Assembly (NCBI RefSeq): GCF_030867145.1
Contig: NC_134429.1
Location: 15,252,677 to 15,316,676, forward strand
Length of the DNA: 64,000 bases
Direction of reading: 5' to 3'
Origin: Opisthocomus hoazin
Lineage: Eukaryota; Chordata; Aves; Opisthocomiformes; Opisthocomidae
In this document: positions 40,301 to 52,300 of the stretch, piece by piece
Layout: each line of letters starts with the position of its first letter
How positions within the stretch are numbered: the first letter of the stretch is position 1
Position numbers and translations under genes: made by a program
Notes under the pieces: generated by a model
What the model was told of the DNA's origin: nothing
Seen by the model: the letters and a program-made list of their open reading frames with translations, nothing else
Database searches by the model: none

Positions 40301-43300
40301 TTATAGGGGCCATACAGTGCTGCATGGGGGGGGGGAATCAAAAGGGTGCTGGTCTTAGATGGGGGCAATAAGGTTCGGGGGGGGCAAGAGGGTGCAGGGG
40401 GCCATATAGGGGCCATAGGGTGCTGCATGGGGGGAGGTCAAAAGGGTGCTGGTGTTATATGGGTGCAAGAGGGTGCTGGGGGGGTGCAAGATGGTGCATG
40501 GGGCTGCATAGGGGCCATAGGGTGCTGCATGGGGGAGTCAAAGGGTGCTGATCTTATATGGGGGCAACAGGGTGCTATGGGGGAGGGGCAAGAGGGTGCA
40601 GGGGGCCGTACAGGGGCCATAGGGTGCTGGTCTTATATGGGGGCAATGGGGATGCAGGAGGCTGTGCTGGGGGCAAGAGAGTGCAGGGGGCTGTATAGGG
40701 GCCAGAGAGCTGCATGGGGGGGTCAAAAGGGTGCTGGTCTTACATGGGGCAATGGGGTGCTATGGTGGGGCGAGTGGGTGCAGGGGGCTGCATGGGGGCA
40801 ACAGGGTGCTGCATGGGGGCTGCAAGAGGGTGCAGGATGCCGCACGGGCGCACAACAGGCTTCATGGAGCGGGCACAGGGTGCTGAACAGGGGCACAGGA
40901 CAGGGAATTTGGGGAACCCCCCCTCGCCACCCCCCTGCCCTCACCTCCTGCTGCTGCCGGACCTGCGCCTCCAGGTCCTCCCTGCCGCGCCGCAGGGCCT
41001 CCTGCTCCTCCCGCAGCCCCCGCAGCTGCTCCCGCAGCAACGCCTTCTCCTCCCGCGCCTCGGCCAGCGCCCACCGCGCCACCTCCAGCCCCTCCTAGGA
41101 CAGAGGTGGTGACACCCAGGGTGACCCCCCCGGACGCCGGCACCCCGGTCCCACCCAAGGGTGCTGGCTCCCACCTGCAGCGCCCGGCGGTCGAGCTCGC
41201 CGGCGGCCAGGGCGCTCTGGAGCTGCAGCAGCCGCTCGTGGACCGCGACGCCATCGGCCAACGCCGTCGCGTCGCTGCTCTCCGCCAACGCCGCGCTCAA
41301 CCGCTCCATCGCCAGCTGCAAGGTGCCGGCGCGCCGCTCGCTCTCCGCCAGCTACCCGAAACGACACGAAAAATGGAATTTCATCATCCAAAGAACCCAT
41401 GTGATGGGGATGTAGATGGGTTGAGCGTCGTCACCTGCTGCTGGAGCAGCTCAGCGCGGTCCTGCGTCGCCCGCGCCTCCGCTTGCCGCTCGCCCAGGGC
41501 CAGCCGTGCCCGCTGCAGCTCGCCCTCCAGCACCCGCTGCTGCAGCTCCAGGCGGGCGCTCCGGCTTTCCGCCGCCTCCAGCCGCCTCTTGGTCCCCTCC
41601 AGCTCGGCCTCGCCGGCTCGCACCGCGCTCACCCTCTCCTGCAAGGCACCGGCCGGCTGCCACCGAGCAGCCGGGGGTGACGCGGGGTCCGACGCGGTAC
41701 CCCGACGGCGATGCCCACCTGGGCGGCTCGGCGCTCGGCCTCGGCGGCGTGCAGGCTGCGTTCCAGCGCCGTCACCTTCTCCCGCAGCGCCCGTCGCTCC
41801 CGCTCGCCCCGCCGCAGCGTCTCCTCTTGCAGCAGCAGCGTGGCCCGGGCGCTGCTCAGCTCCCCGCCGCGACGCCCTGCCGCAGCCACGCCGCCGTCAC
41901 CCGCCTCGCCGGGGCGCGCACCGCGGGGTCTACCAGTCTTACTGGGGTTTACTGGGGATGCACGGGGCTTCTGCCCATTTTACTGGGATTTACCGAGGCT
42001 GCATAGAGAGCTTTACCAGTTTTACCGGGGTTTATTGGGGATGCGCGGGGCTTTTGCCCACTTTACTGGGATTTACCGAGGCTGCGCAGGGAGCTTTACC
42101 AGTTTTACTGGGGTTTACTGGGGATGCACAGGGAGCTTTACCAGTTTTAGTGGGGTTTGCGGCGGATCCATGGGTCTTTTACCAGTGTTACTGAGGTTGA
42201 TGGGGCAAGTGCAGGGGGTTTACCAGTTCTACTGGGCTTTACAGGGAAGGCACAGGTGGGTTTACCAGTTTAACTGGGTTTACAGAGGATCAATGGCAGG
42301 GGTTTACCAGTTTTACTGGGATTTACGGAGGCTGCACAGGGAGCTTTACCAGTTTTACTGGGGTTTGTGGGGGATGCACGGGTCTTTTACCAGTTTTACT
42401 GGGGTTGATGGGGGATGCACACAGGTTTTACCCATTTTACTGGGATTTATGGAGGCTGCATAGGGAGTTTTACTGGTTTTAGTGGGGTTTACAAAGGATG
42501 CACAGGTCTTTTACCAGTGTTACTGAGGTTGATGGGGTAAGTGCAGGGGGTTTACCAGTTTTACTGGGCTTTACAGGGAAGGCACAGGTGGGTTTACCAG
42601 TTTAACTGGGTTTACAGAGGATCCATGGCGGGGGTTACCAGTTTTACTGGGGTTTATGGGGTCTGCACAAGGGAGTTCCCAGTTATACTAGGGATTTTGG
42701 GGCATGCACAGGGTGTTTACCGGTTTTACTGGGATTTACAGGGGATCCACAGAGAGGTTTACTGGTTTGATTGGTGTTTATGGGGGATGCAAGGGTCTTT
42801 CACCAGTTTTACGGGGGATGCAGACGGGCTCTTACCAGTTTGAAGGGATCCATGGGGATGTCTTACCAGTTTTACTGGGGTTTAGGGGGAATGCACAGGG
42901 GGTTTTACTGGGGATGACGGGGGATGCAGATGGGCTCTTACCAGTTTGTTTTTTTCCTAAGGGATCCATGAGCGTTTTACCAGTTTTACTGGGATTTACA
43001 GGGGATGCATAGGGGCTTTTACCAGTTTTACTGGGATTTATGGGTTGGCAGAGGGGTTTACCAGTTTTACTGGGGCTCGCAGAGGGCCTTTACCCCTTTT
43101 ATTGGGGTTTACAGGGGATGTACGGGGGCTTTTGCCAGTTTTACTGGGGTTTACTGGGCATGCGTGGGGGTTTTACTGGGATTCCTGGGGTTTGCACCAA
43201 TTTTACCGGGATTTGGGGGCCACACATGAGCATCCTGCAGTCCCAGGCAGCACCGTCACCTGCCCCCTGCCTCAGTTTCCCCAAAGCCCCCGCTTGCCAG

Positions 43301-46300
43301 CGAGGCTCCAGCAAGGGACAAATCACCCCAAACCCCACCAGTCGGGGGGATGCACCCCAAAAAATACCCCTCCGTCACCTTCCTCGCTCTCAGCCACCAG
43401 CTTCTGGAGCTGCTGCGCTCGGGCGCTGGCACTGTCCCGCTCCTCCTCCGCCTCCGCCAGCCGCCGGCCCAGGCTGCCCACCTGCACCCGCAGCTCCTCC
43501 TGGGGCAAGAAAACGGGGCAAGAAAGGGGCTTTTGAGGGGCGATGGGGAGGGGAGGGGAAGAGGGGACGTACCCGCTCCCGCTGCGTGTCCTGCAGCTCG
43601 CGCAGGAAATCCCGCAGGGCTGCCCGCACCGCCTCGGGCTCGGCGGCCGCGTCGGGATCCGGGGATGAGCCGCGGCTCCCCGAGCCCTCCGGTCCCCCAC
43701 CTGTATGGGGACAAACAGGGTGGCACGGGGACAACGGGGCGCAGCAGCCAAGGGAGGATCGCGAGCCGGAGCGGGATGCGCCGCAGTGGGATGCACCCGT
43801 GGGATAGGGGGTGTGGGGGGCCCCCAGGGATGGGGCAAAGGGGTGATGGGGGACCCCAGGTATGCAGGGGACAGAGCAACAGGGTGATGGGGTGCAAGGG
43901 ATGGAGGAATGGGGCGATGTGGGACCCCAGGGATGGAGGAATGGGGTATGGGGGACCCCAGAGATGCAGGGGATGGAGCAATACAGTATGAGGGACCCCC
44001 AGGGCTGGAGCAAAGCGGTGATGGGAGACCCCAGGGATGCAGGAGACAGAGCAACAGGGTGATGGGGTGCACGGGATGGAGGAATAGGGTATGGGGGACC
44101 CCAGGGATGGAGGAATGGGGTATGGGGGACCCCAGGGATGCAGGGGATGGAGCAACACGATATGGGGGACCCCCAGGGATGGAGCAATGGTAGCAATAGG
44201 TTATGGGGGACCCCCAGGGATAGAGCAATGGGGTGATGGGGGACCCCAGGGATGCAGGGGATGGAGCAATAGGGTATGGGGGACCCCCAGCGGTGGGGCA
44301 ATGGGGTGATGGGGGACCACAGGGATGCAGGGGATGAAGCAACAGGGTGATGGGGTGCAGGGGATGGAGGAATGGGGTATTGGGGACCCCAGATATGCAG
44401 GGGATGGAGCAATAGGGTACGGGGGACCCCCAGGGATGGGGCAATGTGGTGATGGGGGACCCCAGAGACGCAGGGGACACAGCATCAGGGTGATGGGGTG
44501 CAGGGGATGGAGGAATGGGGTAAAGGGGAACCCAGGGATGCAGCGAATGGAGCAATGGGGTAATGGGGATGCAAGGATGGAGCAATGGGATATGAGGGAC
44601 CCCTAGGAGTGCAGAGAACGGAGCACCACAGCTGGATGCATCCCCTTCCCCTAAGCAAGGGACGGGGCATCGGGGGTCCGCAGGGACTCTCACCCTTGCC
44701 CGGGGAGCCGGCCCGTGCCCGGCCGATGCCCATGGTACGGCGCAGGGCGGACTGGATGCCGCCCAGGCGGGTTTCGGCGGCCCGGCGCAGTGCCTCGCCG
44801 CGGGCCAGCTCGGCTTCCAGCCCCTGCGCCCGACCCTCGGCCGCGCTCAGGCGCAGGCTCAGCTCGGCCGCTTCGCCCCGCGCCGCCTCCACCTTCAGCT
44901 GCAGGTTGCGGGCATCGGCCAGCAGCTTCTTCTCGTTGCCGCGAGCCTCCTCCAAGCTGCGGGCCAGGTCCTTCTCCCGCTGCCGAAATTCGCCCTCCGC
45001 CTCCGACAGCTGCCGCTGCAGGTGCTGGAGCTGGTGGAGAGGGGGTGACGGGGACAGTTGGGGTACAGGGTGTGGAGAGATGGGTGATGGGGTGCAAGAG
45101 ATGGAGCACAGGGTGATGGGGATGCAAGGGATGGAGTAATGGGGTATGGGGGACCCCCAGGGATGGAGCAATGGGGTACAGGGGACCCCAGGGATGCAGG
45201 GGTAGAGCAATAGGGTGATGGGGGACCCCCAGGGATGGAGCAATGGGGTACAGGGGACCCCAGGGATGCAGGGGTAGAGCAATAGGGTGATGGGGGACCC
45301 CCAGGGATGGAGCAATGGGGTACAGGGGACCCCAGGGATGCAGGGGTAGAGCAATAGGGTGATGGGGGACCCCCAGGGATGGAGCAATGGGGTACGGGGG
45401 ACCCCAGGGATGCAGGGGTAGAGCAATAGGGTGATGGGGGACCCCCAGGGATGGAGCAATGGGGTACGGGGGACCCCAGGGATGCAGGGGTAGAGCAATA
45501 GGGTGATGGGGGACCCCTAAGGATGGAGCAATGGGGTACGTGGGACCCCCAGGGATGGAGCAATGGGGTACGGGCTATGCCAGGGATGCAGGGGTAGAGC
45601 AATAGGGTGATGGGGGACCCCTAATGATGGAGCAATGGGGTACACGGGACCCCCAGGGATGGAGCAACAGGGTATGGGGGACCCCCAGGGATGCAGGGGA
45701 TGGGACCCCCAGGGATGGAGCAATGGGGTATGGAGGGACCCCAGGGATGCAGGGGGTAGAGCAACAGGCTGATGGGGGACCCCTAAGGATGGAGCAATGG
45801 GGTATGGGGGACCCCCAGGGATGGAGCAATAGCATGATGGGGGACCCCAGGGATGCAGGGGATGGAGCAATAGGGTGACGGGGGACCCCAAGGGATGGAG
45901 AAATGGGGTATGGGGAACCCGAGGGACGCAGGGGATGGAGCAGTGGGGTGATGGGGGACCCCCAAGGATGAAGCAATGGGGTATGGGGGACCCCCAGGGG
46001 TGCAGAGGACACAGCAATGGGGTGACGGGAATAGAAGGGATGGAGCACGGGGTGGTGGAAATGAAGGGGATGGAGCAATGTGGTGACGGGGGACCCCAAG
46101 GGATGGAGAAATGGGGTATGGGGAACCCGAGGGACACAGGGGATGGAGCAGTGGGGTGACGGGGGACCCCCAAGAATGAAGCAATGGGGTATGGGGGACC
46201 CCAGGGATGCAGGGAATGGAGTAACAGGGTGACGGGGGACCCTCAGGGATGCAGGAGATGGAGCAAGGGGATATGGGGGACCTCCAGGGAAGTAAGAGTT

Positions 46301-49300
46301 GGAGCACTGAGGTATGGGGGACCCCCAGGATGCAGGGGATGGAGCAACAGCGTGATGAGGACCCTCAGGGACGCAGGGGAGAGTGGTGGGGTGCTGGGGA
46401 CGCCCAGGGACACCAGGCCCAGAGCAAGGGGACGACGGGGGATGAGAGGGACCCCCGGAGACACAGGGGAGAGAGCAGTGGGGGCGATGGGGACCCAGAG
46501 GGACCCCCTCCACCTCCTTCCTGGCAGCCTCCGTGCCCGCCTCGCTCTCCACCACCTTCTGCCTGAGGCCGAAGGCTTCGCGGCGGCTCTCCTCCTCCCG
46601 CTGCTCCTCCAGGGCCACGCGCGCCTGCAGCTCGCCCACCTCCTTGCTCCTCTTGCTGTTCTCGCTGTCCAGGTCCTTCACCTGCCCCAGAAGGAGACGG
46701 TGGGTGGCCTGGGGGCACCCCGAACTGGGGAGAAAGAGGGGGGTTCCCCCATCATCCTCCTCACTTGCCGGCGCAGCTCCTGCAGCTCGCGGCGGGCGTC
46801 GAGGCGGGCACGCTCCAGCTCCCGCAGCGCTGCCCGCAGCTCCGTCACCTCCCGGTCGGCCGCCGCGCGCCCGTCCTCCACCAGTGCCAGCTGCTGCTCC
46901 TTCTCCTCACTGACACGCTTGAGGCTGCGGGAGGGGGGGGAAGGGGCTGGTGTCACCCCCCCAAGGGCATTGCCTCGGCCCCGAGCATCCCCCCAGCTCG
47001 GCATCGCCTTGAGCATTACCCACCAAGGCATCTCACCAGCCCCTGCAGCTCCCAATGGAACCATCCCCGTGTCCTAAGGGTCACACCGACCCCCAGCATC
47101 ACCCTCCAAGGCATCTCACCAGCCCCTGCAGCTCCCAACGGGACCATCCCCGTGTCCCAAGGGTCACCCCGACCCCCAGCATCACCTGCCAAGGCATCCC
47201 AGCACCCCCCGCACCTCCCAGATTAAGCAGCCCCTTGTCCCAGCCATCACCCCAATCCTGAGCATCCCCCCCAACTCCCACATCTTCCATCTTGGGGGTC
47301 TCCTCAAGCATTGCCCCAACCCATGCGTCCTCCCCAGCTCCTGCATCTCCCATCTTGGGGGTCTCCTTGAGCACCGTCCCAACCCCCAGCACCCAAAACT
47401 TCTCTTCCCAGATGTGTTCCCACAGCTCCTGCATCTCCCATCTTGGGGGTCTACTCTTCCTGAGCATCGTCTCGACCACGAGCACCCAAAACATCGCACC
47501 CCCCATGTGTCCCCCCAACTCTCGCATCTCCCATCTTGAGGGTCTCCTCTTCCTGAGCATCACCCCAACCCCCAGCACCCAAAACATCGTGTCCCCCCAG
47601 CTCCTGCATCTCCCACCTTGGGGGTCTCCTCAAGCATCACCCCAAACCCAAACACCCAAAGCATCGCACCACCCCATGCGTCCCCCCAACTCCTGCATCT
47701 CCCATCTTGGGGGGTCTCCTCTTCCTGAGCATGACCCCAACCCCCAGCACCCAAAACATCGCACCCAAAACATCGCACCACCCCATATGTCCCCCCAACT
47801 CCCGCATCTCCCATCTTGAGGGTCTCCTCGAGCATCTCCCCAAATCCCAGCACCCAAAACATGACCCCAACCCATGCATCCCCCCAGCTCCCACAGCTCC
47901 CATCTTGGGGGTCTCCTCGAGCATCGTCCCAACCCATGCGTCCCCCCAACTCCTGCATCTCTCATCTTCAGGATCTCCTCGAGCATCTCCCCAAATCCCA
48001 GCACCCAATACATTGCCCCAATCCATGCGTCCCCCCAGCTCCTGCATCTCCCATCTTGAGGATCTCCTCAAGCATCTCCCCAACTCCCAGCACCCAAAAC
48101 ATTGCCCCAACGCATGCGTCCCCCCAACTCCTGCATCTCCCATCTTGGGAGGTCTCCTTGAGCATCACCCCAACCCCAAGCACCCAAAGCATCGCACCCA
48201 CCACGCGTCCCCCGACCCCACACACCGCCCCGACGCCACGCACCGCCCCGTCTCCCGACTCGGCCCCGCGTCACGCCGCCCCTCACCTGATGCGCTCGCC
48301 CTCGGCGCGTCGCAGGGCCGCCCGCAGCTCCTCGTTGGAGCGCCGCAGGGCCTCCTTCTCCCTGGCCTCGTCTCCCAGCGCCCGCCGGGCCTCCTGCGCC
48401 TGCCTCCGCTCCGCATCCCGACCCTCCCGGCTCTCCCGCACCTCCCGCTGCGCTTCCCGCAGCTCCCGCCGTCCCGCCGCCCGCGCCTCCGTCGCCAGCC
48501 GCAGCTGCGCCCGCGTCTCCTCCGCCTACGCGGATGGGGTTCAGCAGGGGTGTTTTGGGGGGGTGGGAAGGGGTCTTGGGGGGGGTTCACCTCTCGCAGG
48601 GCACCGTCCCGCTGCTTGGCCGCCGCCGTCGCTTGCTCGCGGAGAATCTTCGCCTCCCGCTCGTGGGCCGCCGCCGTCTCCTCCGCCTGCGCCCGCAGGC
48701 TGCGCAGCTCCGCAGCCAGGCTCTACGGCGGGGGGCACGGAGCCCTGAGCCCCCCCCCACCCCAGTGATGGGGGGGGTCCCGAGGTTGGGGGGGGGGATT
48801 GCAATGGGGACGGTGCAGGGATGGGGATGGGCACTGCACCCGGGCGTCCCTGTTGCCAGGGGGGTTGCAATGAGGAGATGGGGGGCTTGTGATGGGGGGG
48901 TGCAAGGGGGGGTCATGGGGGGGGTCGCACGCGGGGGAGGGGGTGTAGTGGGGGGGCTTGCAAGTCAGGGTGTGAGCCTCAGGCATTGGGGTTTGCAATG
49001 GGGGGGATGCCCACGCACAGGGGCTTCCGATGGGGGGGACACGGGGCACACCTGGGCATATGACGGGGGGGAATGCTTGGGCAGGGGGGCTTGCAATGGG
49101 AGCGGGGGGAACCCTCAGGCATAGGGGTTTGCAACGGGGGGGTGCCCAGACATGGGGTGTTACAATGGGGGGATGCCCAGGTATCAGGGATTGCAGTAGG
49201 GGGGTGCCCAGGCATGGGGGGGTTACAATGGGGGGCTGCCCAGGTACTGGGGATTGCAGTGGGGGGGTGCCCAGGCATGGGGAGTTGCAGTGGGGGGGCC

Positions 49301-52300
49301 ACAGGGGATGCCGATGCATGGGGAGCTGCAATGGGGGGCGGAAATGGGGGACACCCAGGCATGGGGGCTTGCAGTGGGGGACACGGGGGGCTCTGTGTCA
49401 TCTGGGGGGGGGTCCAGCACCCACCTGCTCCTTCTCCTGGTGCCCGGTGACCTCGCGCCGCAGCTGCTCGAGCTCGGCGGTGGCCTCGTCCAGGCTCCGC
49501 TGCAGCCCCCCCAGCGTCTCCGCCAGCGCCGCCCGCTCCTCCTCCTGCAGCGCCAGCGCCTGGGGGGGGGCACACGGCTCAGCCGGGGGGGGGGACACGG
49601 GCGCTAGGACGGGGGGGGACATCGGGGCCACCCACCTGCCGCTTCTCGCTCTCGCGCTGCTGCCGTGATGCCGCCAGCTCGGCCGCCAGCTCCTCCTGCT
49701 CCCGCGCCAGCCGGCCTCGCTCGGCCTCCAGCTCCTCCTGCGACCCCCCCAAAAATCACCAGCGAACCCCCCAGAGTCAGCGTCGCACCCCAAGACTCAA
49801 CACAGCACCCCAACAATCGGCACCCCCCCCCCCAGCGCCCACCTTCTCGCGCTGGAGGCGGTCGAGCTCGTCGCAGTGCGCGTCGCGGGCGCTCTGCAGG
49901 GCCGCCGTCACCGCCGCCGTCTCGGCCGCCGCCACCGCCTGCCGCCGCGCCTGCAGCTCCCGGTCCCGCTCCTGCCGCGCGGCGCCCAGCTCCGCTGCGG
50001 GGATCCCCCCCCCCCCCCATCAGCGGGGATCCCCCCGGGAGGGTGTGGGTTAGGTGACAGGGGTGGGGACATGGCAGGGAGGCAGTGGCGGAGGGTTTGT
50101 TGTTGCAGGTGGATGGGGACGGATTGGGGGACAGGGACAGATAAGGACGGAGCTGGAGAGGGGCGGATGAGATGAGGATGAAGAAGGGGATGAACGGGGA
50201 CGAAGCTGAAGGTCGGGATGAAGATGAGGAAGAGGATGAAGATGGAAATGGATGGCAACAGAGAGTGATGGGTGGGAGTAAAAATCAAGATGTGGATGAA
50301 GGAGATCATTGGAGATGAGGATGAAGCAGGGGATACAGGGGGATGAGGATGAAGAAGAGGATGAAGATAAGGATGGAGAGGTAGGGATGGGAACGGGGAT
50401 GAACATGGCAATGGATGGGAATGGGGATGAAAATGGTGATGGATGGGGATGAGGATGAAGAAGAGAATAAAGGTGGGGACAGATAAGGATGTAGATGGAA
50501 GGGGATGAGGATGGAGAAGAGGATGGATGGGGATGGGGATGAAGACAGGGATGGAGGGGGACGGATGAGGATGAAGATGGATGAGGATGAGGATGGAGAT
50601 GAAGATAGGGATGGAGGGGGGCGGATGAGGATGAAGATGGATGGGGATGAGGATGGAGATGAAGATAGGGATGGAGGGGGATGGATGGGAACAGGGATGA
50701 AGATGGTGATGGATGGGGATGGGCGAATGAAGATGGGGACGGATGAAGATGAAGATGGATGGGCATGAGGATGAAGATGGAGATGAGAAGGAAAAGGGAT
50801 GAAGATGGAGATGAGGATGAAGATGGTGATGGATGGGGATGAGAGAATGAAGATGAGGAGGAAGAGGGATGAAAATGGCGATGGATGGGGGCTGAAAGGG
50901 ATGGATGGGAATGGGCATGAAGATAGTGATGGATGGGGATGAGGATGAGGATGGCTAGGGTTGGGACCCCTCACCCTCCAGTGCCTCCTTGGCCTGCAGC
51001 AGGGTCCGGCCCTCGGCCTCCAGCTGCTGGTTGCGGGTGTCCAGCTGCGCCAGCTGCTGCTGCAGCTGGAAGATGCTGCTCTCCAGCCCCTCCTTCTCCG
51101 TCCTGCCGGAACACCGCCGCCCACGCTGCCGACACCCCGGATCCGGGGCCAGGAGGCACCCCCCCCCCCCCACCCCCGGCACCCACCTGAGCCCGGCCAC
51201 CTCCCGGGCCTGATCCTGGCCGTGGCGCTGGGCGGCGGCGAGCTGGACGGCCAGGCTGGCCCCCTCCTTGGCCAGTCCCTCGCGCGCCCGGCTGAGGCGC
51301 AGCAGCTCGGCCCGCAGCCGCTCCTGCTCCCCCCGCGCCTGCGCCAGCGACTCGCCCGCCGCCGCCTGCTCCTGCGCCGCCTGCGCCCCACCCCAACAAC
51401 CAGTTACCCCAGCAGCCGCCCCGCTGACCCGCGCACCCTCCCAGTTGACCCACGCACCCTCCCAGTTGACCCACGCATCCCCCCAGTTGACCCGCAACCC
51501 TCCTAGTTGACTCACGCATCCCCCCAGTTGACCCGCACCCTCCCAGTTGACCCACGCATCCCCCCAGTTGACCCACGAACCTTCCCAGTTGACCCACGCA
51601 TGCCCCCAGTTGACCCGCACCCTCCCAGTTGACCCACGCACTCTCCCAGTTGACCCGCACCCTCCTAGTTGACCCACGCATCCCTCCAGTAGACCTGCAC
51701 CCTCCCAGTTGACCCACGCACCCTCCCAGTTGACCCACGCATCCTCCCAGTTGACCCATGCATCATCCATTACCCCACCCAGCCTCCCAGTTGCCCCCAT
51801 GCATCCGCCCAGTCACCCCACCCAGCTTCCCAGTTGCCCCACACGTCCTCCCAGTTGCCTCATTCATCTGCACTGGTCCTCCCAGTTAGTCTCAGTTACC
51901 CCGTGCCCCCTTCCCATCCCTCCCAGTTACCCCTGGCATCCTCCCCATCCCTCCCCGTTGCCCAACGCCCCCTCCCCATCCCTCCCAGTTGCCCCATGCA
52001 CCCTCCCACTTGCCCCTCACCCCTCCCAGTTGCCCCGCACCCTCTCCCCATCCTTCCCAGTTGCCCCTCACCCTTCCCAGTTGCCCTGCACCCTCTCCCC
52101 ATCTCTCCCAATTGCCCCATGCCCCCTCTCCCCATCCCTCCCAGTTGCCCCATGCACCCTCCCACTTGCCCCTCACCCCCCCCTGTTGCCCCGCACCCAC
52201 CTGTGCCAGGCGCTGGCGCAGCCCCCGCAGCAGCCCCCGCAGCGCCCGCAGCTCGGCCCGCAGCCCCCGGCTTCCCTCCTCCTCCTCCTCCTCCTCCTCC

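Noticed and set aside
43323-44693. 456-codon minus-strand frame rich in SPITPLPHPWGSP
   Set aside because: Translation of the GGGACCCC minisatellite with fragments of CROCC exons; not a gene.
43800-46505. CRISPR-like regular repeats
   Set aside because: Units are contiguous without unique spacers, and the context is an intron of a vertebrate gene.
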